Positions 1 through 7,936 of a DNA stretch of 52,605 nucleotides are shown one piece after another. The stretch is from Rhizobium sp. FKY42. GTDB taxonomy: Bacteria; Pseudomonadota; Alphaproteobacteria; Rhizobiales; Rhizobiaceae. The notes below the pieces were generated by a model. It saw only the letters and a program-made list of their open reading frames with translations. It was not told where the DNA came from and did not search any database. Within the stretch, counting starts at the first letter, position 1; each line of letters starts with the position of its first letter. The translations under genes and the position numbers were made by a program. The stretch spans positions 1-52,605 of the forward strand of contig NZ_STGA01000018.1 in assembly GCF_005222835.1 (NCBI RefSeq), in the 5' to 3' direction.

Positions 1-11
1 TTTCCTATACT

Positions 12-284
12 TCAATCTCCTTGGGAATCCCTGAAAACAAAAGAGTTTTGCGATTTTTCAGGGCGAACTATCTCGCGTGCCATTCCGGCCTCGAGCACGA
101 GGCCTTCGGTTGGGATGACGCCCGGATCTTCCTCATGATTTTTATAACTGGCGTCATCGCGGATACTGGCGATGAAGCGGTCGATGGCGCGGTCTCCGCC
201 CATGAGCGCTGCGACGAGGTCTATCATCAACTCGCGATGCGCGTTCACTCGTCCTTCGAGTTCTTCCGGGGTCAAGGCAGTCAT
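12..284 (-). CDS. Small conserved hypothetical protein (90 aa)
   Basis: I do not recognise the family. The protein is soluble and acidic-to-neutral, with no signal peptide or membrane segment. It has a helical N-terminal half (ELEGRVNAHRELMIDLVAAL) and a C-terminal half rich in E, P and V. I chose the ATG at 284 because an AGGAGA ribosome site lies just upstream (complement of 291-296). The frame can be extended to 359 but no ribosome site supports that. The gene is divergent from glgX. I found no EcfG-type promoter on its own strand, unlike several neighbours. It is probably real because the start, ribosome site and length are coherent; its function is unknown. Confidence 0.6.
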   Translation of the reverse strand: MTALTPEELEGRVNAHRELMIDLVAALMGGDRAIDRFIASIRDDASYKNHEEDPGVIPTEGLVLEAGMAREIVRPEKSQNSFVFRDSQGD

Positions 285-344
285 TCGCTTTCTCCTGTTT
301 TGCGGTTTCCGTTTGAAGCCGAGATAGTGCGACGCGCGGATTTG

Positions 345-370
345 GGAACAATGGCGCAAACGGGCGAGTT
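345..370 (+). promoter_or_regulatory. EcfG-type (general stress) promoter upstream of glgX
   Basis: GGAAC at 345-349 is followed by 18 bases and GTT at 368-370. This fits the EcfG promoter of alphaproteobacteria (GGAAC, 16-19 bases, GTT or TT). It would give glgX a leader of about 180 bases. The same motif occurs in front of many genes in this window, which raises confidence in each copy. Confidence 0.5.
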
Positions 371-556
371 AAGCAGCCAGATAGATATTGGAGAATGAAC
401 ATATGGCAGCGCGGTCTGAACCGAGGGCAATGACCCCTGGCAGAGACATCCGTGACCGCCTCAAGACGCACGGCCGCCGCCTAGATTCCCTTCGCCAAAC
501 GGGAACGAAAAACCATCTCGCGCTTTTGATTGTGCAAAGCAACAGCAGGGTGCGGT

Positions 557-2638
557 ATGGACACGAAGTCACACAATTTTACGATCGAATCTGGCACATG
601 GCTGGAACTGGGTGCCACGTTTGATGGGCGGGGAACGAATTTCGCGTTGTTTTCAGCACATGCGGAGCGCGTGGAGCTGTGCCTGTTCGACCCCACCGGC
701 AAGACTGAAATCGCAAGGCTGACCCTGCCCGTGAACACACATGAGATCTGGCATGGCTATTTGCCCGGCCTGAAGCCGGGCCAACTCTATGGTTATCGTG
801 TTCACGGCCCCTATGACCCGGAAAATGGCCACCGGTTCAACCCGAACAAGCTGCTGCTCGACCCCTATGCAAAGGAACTCGTCGGCACGTATGATTGGAA
901 CGACGCGCACTTTGCCTATGATATCTATCACGACGACAAGGATCTGACCTTCGACGAGCGCGACAGTGCGCCGTTTACACCGAAGTGCCGGGTGATCGAT
1001 CCCTATGCCATCGACTGGGAAGGCGATAACTGCCCCAATGTTCCCTGGCCGTCCGCGATCATCTACGAGACGCATGTGAAGGGCTTCACTCAGCTCAACC
1101 CGGCGATCCCGCAGGATTTGCGCGGCACCTATGAGGGCATGGGACACAAGGCGACGGTCGAGTACATCAGGAGCCTTGGAATAACCTCCGTCGAGCTCCT
1201 GCCGGTCCATGAGTTTCCGGATGACCAGCACCTTCTCGACAGAGGCCTGAAGAACTTCTGGGGTTACAATTCGATCGGCTTCTTTGCTCCTGCTTCCCGT
1301 TACTACGGCCCGAAAGGCATACAGGGCTTCCGCGATATGGTGCGCAGCTTCCACGATGCCGGCATTGAGGTCATTCTGGATGTGGTCTACAACCATACGG
1401 CGGAAGGCAATGAACTTGGTCCGACGCTTTCCTTCAAGGGTATCGATAACTTCTCCTATTACCGCACCCTGCCAGACAATCACCGTTACTATATCAACGA
1501 TACCGGCACCGGAAACACGGTGAACACCTCGCACCCGCGCGTCTTGCAGATGATCATGGATTCGCTGCGCTACTGGGTCGAGCACATGCATGTCGACGGG
1601 TTCCGCTTCGATCTCGGGACGATTCTGGGTCGCGAGCCGGAAGGTTTCGACCAGCGCGGTGGCTTTTTCGACGTTATCACTCAGTGCCCGATCCTCTCCA
1701 AGGTCAAGCTGATCGGCGAGCCGTGGGATATCGGACCCGGCGGCTATCAGGTCGGTGGCTTCCCACCCGGTTGGGCAGAATGGAACGACAAGTATCGCGA
1801 TACGACGCGCGAATACTGGAAGGGCGACCAGAATACAGCGCCGGATTTTGCCGCTCGTCTGCTTGGTTCGGGTGATATCTACGATCTTAGAGGCCGCCGT
1901 CCTTGGTCGAGCGTCAACTTCCTCGCAGCGCATGACGGTTTTACGCTCAACGATCTCGTTTCCTACAACGAGAAGCACAATGACGCGAACGGCGAGGACA
2001 ATAACGATGGCCACAACGACAACCGCAGCTACAACTACGGTGCGGAAGGCCCAACGGAAGACGAGGGCATCAATGCCGTTCGCGAGCGTCAGAAGCGCAA
2101 CTTCCTCGCAACGTTGCTGCTGTCCCATGGAACGCCGATGCTGCTGGCGGGTGACGAATTCGGCCGAAGCCAGATGGGCAACAACAACGGCTATTGCCAG
2201 GACAGCGAAATCTCCTGGCTGCAATGGGAGGGACTGCCGGACACGAACGAGGCCCTTCGCAAGTTCACGAAGCAGATCATCGCGCTTCGCCACAGGCAGC
2301 CGATCTTCCGCCGCGAAAGCTGGCGCGACGGAATGGAGGTGAACTGGTTCAACGCAGGCGGGGGCTATCAGCAGCCGGAGCAATGGCTGGAGGGCAGCAC
2401 GCTTGGCTTGCATCTTGGACGTCGCGATCTCGAAGGTCAGCCGGGCATCTGGTCCGACGTCTTGATGCTGTTCAACCCGTTCGAAGGTACAGTGCCGTTC
2501 AAAATCCCGCCGCTCAACAAGGGGTGCTGGATTCTGGAGCTTACCACAGCCGATCCGTCTATCCGTGGTCAGGAGATCGATCAGGAAGAGGATTATGAGC
2601 TGGAAGGCCGAAGCCTTGCCGTGTTCCGACGCGGCTGA
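557..2638 (+). CDS. glgX: Glycogen debranching enzyme GlgX
   Basis: GH13-family enzyme of 693 aa that hydrolyses alpha-1,6 branch points of glycogen or limit dextrin in the cytoplasm. An N-terminal CBM48-like beta domain (about residues 10-110) precedes the catalytic barrel. GH13 motifs are visible: DVVYNHTAEG near residue 274, GFRFDLG with the nucleophile Asp near 352, LIGEPWD with the acid/base Glu near 388, and AAHDGF with the stabilising Asp near 460. The length is normal for GlgX/TreX. I prefer the ATG at 557 to the upstream in-frame start at 530 because the GlgX fold begins shortly after it. The gene converges with glgA, separated by two hairpins, and has an EcfG-type promoter at 345-370, which suggests stress-linked glycogen turnover. 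Confidence 0.95.
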   Translation: MDTKSHNFTIESGTWLELGATFDGRGTNFALFSAHAERVELCLFDPTGKTEIARLTLPVNTHEIWHGYLPGLKPGQLYGYRVHGPYDPENGHRFNPNKLLLDPYAKELVGTYDWNDAHFAYDIYHDDKDLTFDERDSAPFTPKCRVIDPYAIDWEGDNCPNVPWPSAIIYETHVKGFTQLNPAIPQDLRGTYEGMGHKATVEYIRSLGITSVELLPVHEFPDDQHLLDRGLKNFWGYNSIGFFAPASRYYGPKGIQGFRDMVRSFHDAGIEVILDVVYNHTAEGNELGPTLSFKGIDNFSYYRTLPDNHRYYINDTGTGNTVNTSHPRVLQMIMDSLRYWVEHMHVDGFRFDLGTILGREPEGFDQRGGFFDVITQCPILSKVKLIGEPWDIGPGGYQVGGFPPGWAEWNDKYRDTTREYWKGDQNTAPDFAARLLGSGDIYDLRGRRPWSSVNFLAAHDGFTLNDLVSYNEKHNDANGEDNNDGHNDNRSYNYGAEGPTEDEGINAVRERQKRNFLATLLLSHGTPMLLAGDEFGRSQMGNNNGYCQDSEISWLQWEGLPDTNEALRKFTKQIIALRHRQPIFRRESWRDGMEVNWFNAGGGYQQPEQWLEGSTLGLHLGRRDLEGQPGIWSDVLMLFNPFEGTVPFKIPPLNKGCWILELTTADPSIRGQEIDQEEDYELEGRSLAVFRRG

Positions 2639-2656
2639 GTGACGCGCCAAGTGTCG

Positions 2657-2682
2657 AAAGGCCGGACTTGCCCCGGCCTTTT
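2657..2682 (+). terminator. Rho-independent terminator of glgX
   Basis: Nine-base stem 2657-2665 (AAAGGCCGG) pairs with 2673-2681 around a 7-base loop and ends in a short T tract. It lies 20 bases after the glgX stop. Confidence 0.7.
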
Positions 2683-2710
2683 GCTGAAGGGTTTTAGAGT
2701 GGAGCCAATA

Positions 2711-2737
2711 AAAAAGCTGGCATCGCGCCAGCTTTTT
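2711..2737. terminator. Bidirectional terminator between glgX and glgA
   Basis: AAAAAGCTGGC (2711-2721) and GCCAGCTTTTT (2727-2737) form an 11-base perfect stem with a 5-base loop. T tracts occur on both strands, as expected between the convergent genes glgX and glgA. Confidence 0.85.
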
Positions 2738-2756
2738 ACACGCCATCAGACAGGGG

Positions 2757-4223
2757 TCATCGATATCGACGCTGATCTGTCGTCTCCTGCCGTCGAACCA
2801 GCAGGTTGTTGTAAATGGCTGCGTATTTCTCAGCGCTCCGTTCCCATGAGAAATGCGTCTTCATGCCCTGATGCTGCAACCGCGCCCAGCTGCGGGTATC
2901 GCCATAGGTGTCCAGCGCACGCCGCAGAGCCAATCGCAGGCCATCGGTATTGACCGGATGGAACTGGAAGCCGGTCGCAACGCGCGCCGACATGGCGGCG
3001 TCGTTTGCATCGATGATCGTCTCCGATAGCCCGCCGGTGCGGGAAACGACCGGCACGCTGCCGTAGCGAAGCGCGTAAAGCTGCGTCAGGCCACAAGGTT
3101 CAAACCGGGATGGCTGAACGATAGCATCCGACCCACCCTGAATAAGATGGGCTGTCGGCTCGTCATAGCCCGTATGGACAGCCATCCTTCCCGGAAAGCG
3201 GTCTGCCGTGCGCTTCAGAATGCGTTCGATTTCGTGATCGCCCTGGCCGAAAACGACGATCCTGCCGCCCCGGTACAGCACTTCGTCCGCTGCTTCCGCG
3301 AACATGTCCATGCCTTTTTGCCAGGTTAACCGGGTTATAGCCGAGAAAACAGGCCCGTCGCCCTGTTCCAGTCCAAATCGCTCCAGAAGCGGTGCCCGGT
3401 TCTCGCGTTTACGCTTCAGGCTGGTGGAATCGAAGTTCCTCGGCAGAAACGGATCCGTTGAAGGGTTCCAGACATCCATGTCGATGCCATTCACAATGCC
3501 ACGCAAGGACATCACGCGCTGATTGAGCACGCCATCCAGACCCATGCCGAAGCGGCTGGTCAGAATTTCCCTGGCATAGGTGGGACTGACGGTCGTAATC
3601 ATGTCCGAGGTTTGCAGTCCACCCTTGAGATAGCTGATATCGCCGAAATATTCGAGGCAATTGGTGTTGAACAGATGGTGCGGCAAACCAAGCGCCGGAA
3701 AACGATCGGCACCATACTGACCCTGAAAAGCGAGATTGTGGATCGTCAGAACCACCGGAACATCACATCCGGCCTCCCGCATGTAGACAGAGGTCAGCGC
3801 GCTCTGCCAGTCGTGCGTATGTACAAGATCGGGTTGCCAGCCCGGAAGTGCGCCATTGGCCACCTCCGCTGCTGCCCTGGACAGGACTGCAAATCGCAAC
3901 CAGTTGTCGTGATGGTCTTCCCCCGCTGCGTTGATATAGGGACCGCCGTCACGATCATAGAGAGCAGGACAGTCGAGGATAAGAAGGTCCAGACCTTCAT
4001 GCTCAGCGCGAAACAGCGTTGCGCGCTGCCCAAGCAGATCCTCAAAGCTCATCAGCGGAAGGAGGTCCGGCAGCTTGGCAAGGACGGAAGGGTAGCCGGG
4101 AAGCATTGTTGTCGTCTGTATTGCGCAGTTTGCCAAAGCTTTGGGAAGGGAACCCGTTACGTCCGCCAGACCCCCGGTCTTGACAAGGGGGTACATTTCG
4201 GACGTCACGGAAAGCACTTTCAT
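2757..4223 (-). CDS. glgA: Glycogen synthase (ADP-glucose type) GlgA
   Basis: GT5-family glycogen synthase of 488 aa that transfers glucose from ADP-glucose to the growing alpha-1,4 glucan in the cytoplasm. The N-terminal ADP-glucose site KTGGL lies at residues 15-19 (the Lys is the classic KxGGL lysine). The C-terminal Rossmann half carries the retaining-glycosyltransferase signature EPCGLTQLYALRYG. I chose the ATG at 4223 because GlgA proteins begin MxVLSVxSE; the frame extends to 4322 but adds no family sequence. It stands apart from the usual rhizobial glgPBCA-pgm operon, so it may be a second copy (inference). An EcfG-type promoter lies 156 bases upstream. Confidence 0.95.
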   Translation of the reverse strand: MKVLSVTSEMYPLVKTGGLADVTGSLPKALANCAIQTTTMLPGYPSVLAKLPDLLPLMSFEDLLGQRATLFRAEHEGLDLLILDCPALYDRDGGPYINAAGEDHHDNWLRFAVLSRAAAEVANGALPGWQPDLVHTHDWQSALTSVYMREAGCDVPVVLTIHNLAFQGQYGADRFPALGLPHHLFNTNCLEYFGDISYLKGGLQTSDMITTVSPTYAREILTSRFGMGLDGVLNQRVMSLRGIVNGIDMDVWNPSTDPFLPRNFDSTSLKRKRENRAPLLERFGLEQGDGPVFSAITRLTWQKGMDMFAEAADEVLYRGGRIVVFGQGDHEIERILKRTADRFPGRMAVHTGYDEPTAHLIQGGSDAIVQPSRFEPCGLTQLYALRYGSVPVVSRTGGLSETIIDANDAAMSARVATGFQFHPVNTDGLRLALRRALDTYGDTRSWARLQHQGMKTHFSWERSAEKYAAIYNNLLVRRQETTDQRRYR

Positions 4224-4378
4224 CGGCCCCAATTCTTTCATCCTTGCGCGGGAATGCCCCGACTTTTCAACGATTTCATCGCGCCTAAATCTGCTCTCGA
4301 AGTTTACGGGCGCGTTCATCATATCGATATCCTTCCTTCACCCATCGGTCGGTTCGCACGAATGCTTCCATACGGCCG

Positions 4379-4404
4379 AACCGCGCAAAATGAAGCCGCG
4401 TTCC
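4379..4404 (-). promoter_or_regulatory. EcfG-type promoter upstream of glgA
   Basis: On the minus strand GGAAC (4404-4400) is followed by 18 bases and GTT (4381-4379). It sits in the gene-free stretch 4224-4540 that separates glgA from the DUF2934 gene. I see no other convincing element in that stretch. Confidence 0.55.
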
Positions 4405-4540
4405 AAAGGCGTGAGAAAATTAGAATGAGTTTCGACGCGCGCATTTCGATTGATAAGCCCAGATGCAATACGGGGTCGTCCGCCGCAACGCGTGCGACGG
4501 GACAAAGATGTAAACGGGGAGCAGCCGGCCTGTGCTAAAA

Positions 4541-4939
4541 TCAGGCGGGTTGGGATTTGCGCGATTTTCGAGCCGGGTTCGCGTTGGCTGCCGGCTTTGC
4601 GGGGGCGATGTTGGACCCCGCCTTTGCTTCTGCCTTCTTCGGGGAAACTCGTTTTTTCTCGACAGGCTTGGCTTCATCTGCCTTGCCTGCATCGGAATTC
4701 TTCACTGCAGCTTTTTCCGCGCGAGGCTTGCCTGCATTACTCTTCGACGAGGACGGCTCCTCTCCAGCGGAACTGGCGCTTGCCTTACGCTTTGCAGGCG
4801 CCTTTCCATTGCTTTTTGCGCGAGCCTCGTATTCCGCGCTGGCTTGTGCCCAATGCTCGTCATGCTTTCCATGGGGTTGGCCGTCGGCCTCCCACAACTC
4901 GTATGCACGCTGCTTTATCCAACTTTCGGAGTCCGCCAT
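4541..4939 (-). CDS. DUF2934 protein with lysine/alanine-rich tail
   Basis: 132-aa protein. Residues 1-35 form a DUF2934 domain (SWIKQRAYELWEADGQPHGK, then HW). The rest is a low-complexity basic tail rich in Lys, Ala, Pro and Ser, similar in composition to histone H1 or AlgP-type tails, so nucleic-acid binding is possible but unproven. The start at 4939 is preceded by GGAGAGGAA. An EcfG-type promoter lies 28 bases upstream (4992-4967). DUF2934 proteins are common in rhizobia and have no defined function that I can name. There is no signal peptide. The domain call is fairly sure, the role is not. Confidence 0.8.
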   Translation of the reverse strand: MADSESWIKQRAYELWEADGQPHGKHDEHWAQASAEYEARAKSNGKAPAKRKASASSAGEEPSSSKSNAGKPRAEKAAVKNSDAGKADEAKPVEKKRVSPKKAEAKAGSNIAPAKPAANANPARKSRKSQPA

Positions 4940-4966
4940 ATTCCTCTCCATTCGCCCAACACAGGT

Positions 4967-4992
4967 AACGTTAGCAAAATCGAATAGGTTCC
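4967..4992 (-). promoter_or_regulatory. EcfG-type promoter of the DUF2934 gene
   Basis: Minus strand GGAAC (4992-4988), 18 bases, GTT (4969-4967). It lies 28 bases before the ATG at 4939, an ideal promoter distance. Confidence 0.75.
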
Positions 4993-5060
4993 ACGTCCAA
5001 GTTGATTTTGTGCACTGCATCGAAAACTGGCAAGGCTAAAAATTAATTTTTTAGAAAGCG

Positions 5061-5085
5061 GGAACCTAGGCGGATCTCGGCAGTT
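5061..5085 (+). promoter_or_regulatory. EcfG-type promoter of the small DUF2188-like gene
   Basis: GGAAC at 5061-5065, 17 bases, GTT at 5083-5085, 29 bases before the ATG at 5115. It is divergent from the promoter at 4992-4967, about 68 bases away. Confidence 0.75.
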
Positions 5086-5114
5086 TCGAAGCCGAGCTTG
5101 GGAGGGCTCAATCG

Positions 5115-5336
5115 ATGGAAAAATGTTTTGATATCATTCCGCATTCCTCGGGCTGGATCTATGTGCTCGACGGGAAGGCTTCTGCTTCCTATCCATCTTA
5201 TTCGCTTGCACTCAGAGCTGCACGCCTCCATGCCCTGCGCGAAACCGACACGCTACGCCGCATTGTCTTCCGCCGCCAGGAACTCAACGGTCAGATGACT
5301 GCAGTCAAGCCGGAAGGGCCTCGTCCATCGTTCTGA
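5115..5336 (+). CDS. Small DUF2188-like protein (73 aa)
   Basis: Short protein whose N-terminus (IIPHSSGWIYVLDGK, then a run of Ala/Arg in a predicted helix) resembles DUF2188 proteins, which are small alpha/beta proteins of unknown role. No signal peptide or membrane segment is visible. The start is supported by GGAGG at 5101-5105, nine bases upstream, and by an EcfG-type promoter at 5061-5085. It converges with the DUF892 gene. The family match is from memory of the motif and moderate; that it is a real gene is well supported. Confidence 0.7.
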   Translation: MEKCFDIIPHSSGWIYVLDGKASASYPSYSLALRAARLHALRETDTLRRIVFRRQELNGQMTAVKPEGPRPSF

Positions 5337-5350
5337 GAAAGGAGAAGGCT

Positions 5351-5377
5351 TTGGGCCGACCGGTCTGGCCGGCCCAA
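5351..5377. terminator. Hairpin between convergent stress genes
   Basis: TTGGGCCG (5351-5358) pairs with CGGCCCAA (5370-5377). It lies between the ends of two convergent genes. No long T tract follows on either strand, so the terminator call is moderate. Confidence 0.5.
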
Positions 5378-5384
5378 GTAAAGG

Positions 5385-5882
5385 TTAGGCTGCTTTCTTT
5401 GCAGCGGAGTTCAACGTGGTCTGTGCAAGTTTGCTCAGCTTTTCGTCCGTCGCACTTTCTTCCTTCAGAGTTTCGGAAAGCAACTGCGCGGCTTCATCAA
5501 GGCCAAGCTGTTTTGCCCAGGCACAGAGGGTGCCGTAGCGCGCAATCTCGTAGTGCTCCACTGCCTGGGCAGCTGCCAGAAGTCCCGCATCCAATGCAGG
5601 GGTCCCCTTGAACTCTTCAAGAATTTCTTCGCCCTCGGAAATGATGCCTTCGATTGCATCGCAGGTCTTGCCGCGTGGCCGCTTCCCGATCAGTTCAAAC
5701 ACCTGTTGAAGGCGCTCGATCTGGCCATCGGTTTCCTCTTTGTGATCGAGGAAGGCCTGTTTCAATTGCGCGTTCTGGGCGCCGCGTGCCATCTTTGGAA
5801 GGGTCTTCGAGATTTTTCGCTCGGCATAGTAGATGTCTTTCAGTGTTTCATGAAAGAGGTCGTCAAGCGTCTTCGTTGCCAT
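5385..5882 (-). CDS. Ferritin-like DUF892 (YciE/YciF family) protein
   Basis: 165-aa protein of the DUF892 / YciF family, a ferritin-like four-helix bundle usually linked to stress. The family pattern is seen in order: TLDDLFHETLKDIYYAE at the start with the first acidic ligands, then DHKEET near residue 47, and AVEHYEIARYGTL near residue 110. The start at 5882 has a GGAGAG ribosome site. An EcfG-type promoter lies 50 bases upstream (5957-5933). The iron or metal role is inferred from the fold. The biochemical function of the family is not settled. Confidence 0.9.
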   Translation of the reverse strand: MATKTLDDLFHETLKDIYYAERKISKTLPKMARGAQNAQLKQAFLDHKEETDGQIERLQQVFELIGKRPRGKTCDAIEGIISEGEEILEEFKGTPALDAGLLAAAQAVEHYEIARYGTLCAWAKQLGLDEAAQLLSETLKEESATDEKLSKLAQTTLNSAAKKAA

Positions 5883-5932
5883 GTGTTTCTCTCCGCTCGT
5901 GGTTGTGGGTGCCTTAAAGCTTGCGGCCTCCT

Positions 5933-5957
5933 AACAGGCTGAAGCAGGCCAGGTTCC
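5933..5957 (-). promoter_or_regulatory. EcfG-type promoter of the DUF892 gene
   Basis: Minus strand GGAAC (5957-5953), 17 bases, GTT (5935-5933), 50 bases before the ATG at 5882. Confidence 0.7.
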
Positions 5958-6036
5958 ACGGATTGGGAGAGAATCTTCTCAGTTGACGACAGACGAGGGA
6001 TTATCAAGCCGATCTATCGAGCAGATCAAAGCATCA

Positions 6037-6213
6037 TCAGTCTTTGTCATCGAGCTTTTGCGTCAGCGCACGTTGCAATTCGAGCGCCAGGTCCATCAGT
6101 CGCTCCGGCACAGGCTCCTTTTCGATCTCAGTCAAAAGGTCGGCGATCTTCGGCCCGACTGTTCGCAGACGCTGCGCTTCATCCTGATTGGTATTGCCTG
6201 CCACTTTCTTCAT
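6037..6213 (-). CDS. NepR-like small protein, putative anti-sigma factor
   Basis: 58-aa protein. Its second half, LLTEIEKEPVPERLMDLALE, matches the core of NepR anti-sigma factors (general form: Y, several residues, EPVPDRFLDLL). NepR binds EcfG-type sigma factors until phosphorylated PhyR displaces it. I chose the ATG at 6213, preceded by GAGAGG, over the upstream TTG at 6237. It lies 1 kb from a second EcfG-like sigma gene (7225-7809), so it may partner that sigma or EcfG itself. It differs clearly from the canonical NepR at 40927-41142. No EcfG promoter was found in front of it. Confidence 0.65.
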   Translation of the reverse strand: MKKVAGNTNQDEAQRLRTVGPKIADLLTEIEKEPVPERLMDLALELQRALTQKLDDKD

Positions 6214-6378
6214 CCTGACCTCTCGGCTTACCAGCAAGAGATTATCAGTGATCTCTTAAGCAAGAGGCAAAGTCCCGATCCTGCATCCTTGTCAAGGTTG
6301 TGCAGTGCACAGACAGACGCCCGCTGACGTATATGGCAGCGGGCGTTGCAGGGAAGTATTGATTTATGACCGGATCAT

Positions 6379-7150
<772 letters not shown>

Positions 7151-7224
7151 AGAGCGGCTTTGGTTTCATCAGAGCGCGAGCCTTATCAAGCCAAGTTTTT
7201 GTACGGTTTCGGACAACCTGAGAT

Positions 7225-7809
7225 ATGATCATTTTAGCGGAACAAAATACAATGATGCGACTTGTCCCACCGCCACCCCACCAGGCTTTGGAGAGGTTTC
7301 AAACGGTGTCCGAAAAACAGCTGAGTCGCGATCCTGCTCGCGCAGATATTGTCAGGCTCATTCCAGCGCTGCGCGCCTTTGCGCGCACATTCTGCCGCAA
7401 TCCCACGGATGCGGACGATCTTGTGCAGGAAACGCTGATGAAGGCACTCGCCAATCTCGAGAAGTTTGAACCGGGCACCAAGCTGAAATCCTGGCTTTTC
7501 ACCATTATGCGAAACACGTTCTACACCCGCTCCAAGGTGCTGGGTCGGGAAGCACCGGGATTGGAAGAATGTGTGTCGGGCGATAGTCCTATGGAAGCGA
7601 CCCAGGAGGTGCAGACACGTGCACGCGAGGTACAGCGTGCCTTGGCGAAGCTTCCTCCGCACTACCGCGAAGTGCTGACGCTCGTTGCGATCCTGGGGGA
7701 AAGCTACGAGTCCGCTGCCGAAATCTGCAATGTCGCCGTGGGAACGGTCAAAAGCCGGCTGAACCGGGCGCGCCACCAGATCCTGCTGGAACTGGGCGAG
7801 GACGATTAG
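7225..7809 (+). CDS. ECF sigma factor, EcfG/RpoE-like (second copy)
   Basis: 194-aa ECF sigma factor. Region 2 (LRAFARTFCRNPTDADDLVQ, then KFEPGTKLKSWLFTIMRN) binds core RNA polymerase and the -10 element. Region 4 (LPPHYREVLTLVAILGESYE, then NVAVGTVKSRLNRARHQI) binds the -35. It resembles the EcfG group but differs from the canonical EcfG at 40364-40930. The start could be 7225 or the ATG pair at 7252/7255, since no strong ribosome site decides. The nearest candidate anti-sigma is the NepR-like gene at 6037-6213. An EcfG-type motif at 6855-6879 lies upstream on the same strand. Its own target promoters cannot be told from the sequence. Confidence 0.85.
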   Translation: MIILAEQNTMMRLVPPPPHQALERFQTVSEKQLSRDPARADIVRLIPALRAFARTFCRNPTDADDLVQETLMKALANLEKFEPGTKLKSWLFTIMRNTFYTRSKVLGREAPGLEECVSGDSPMEATQEVQTRAREVQRALAKLPPHYREVLTLVAILGESYESAAEICNVAVGTVKSRLNRARHQILLELGEDD

Positions 7810-7850
7810 CGGAAAATCTCCCTTAACCGTAGTCATCTTTGAAAAATTCG

Positions 7851-7876
7851 GGAACCTTTTGGCGTGAGGTGAAGTT
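7851..7876 (+). promoter_or_regulatory. EcfG-type promoter of gcd
   Basis: GGAAC (7851-7855), 18 bases, GTT (7874-7876), 61 bases before the gcd start and 42 bases after the sigma gene stop. It gives gcd its own stress promoter. Confidence 0.7.
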
Positions 7877-7936
7877 CACCGGGCGCGGGAGGTCGTTCGG
7901 CCTCATTTCTCTGCACCTTTTTTCAAGGATTTCGTT

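Noticed and set aside
388..624. Small plus-strand frame before glgX
   Set aside because: It starts with TTG or a weakly placed ATG, overlaps the glgX start and has no recognisable sequence. The region is better read as the leader from the 345-370 promoter.
653..2746. A 697-codon open frame on the minus strand covering all of glgX
   Set aside because: It mirrors glgX exactly, has no family sequence or ribosome site, and is explained by the high GC codon bias of the sense gene.
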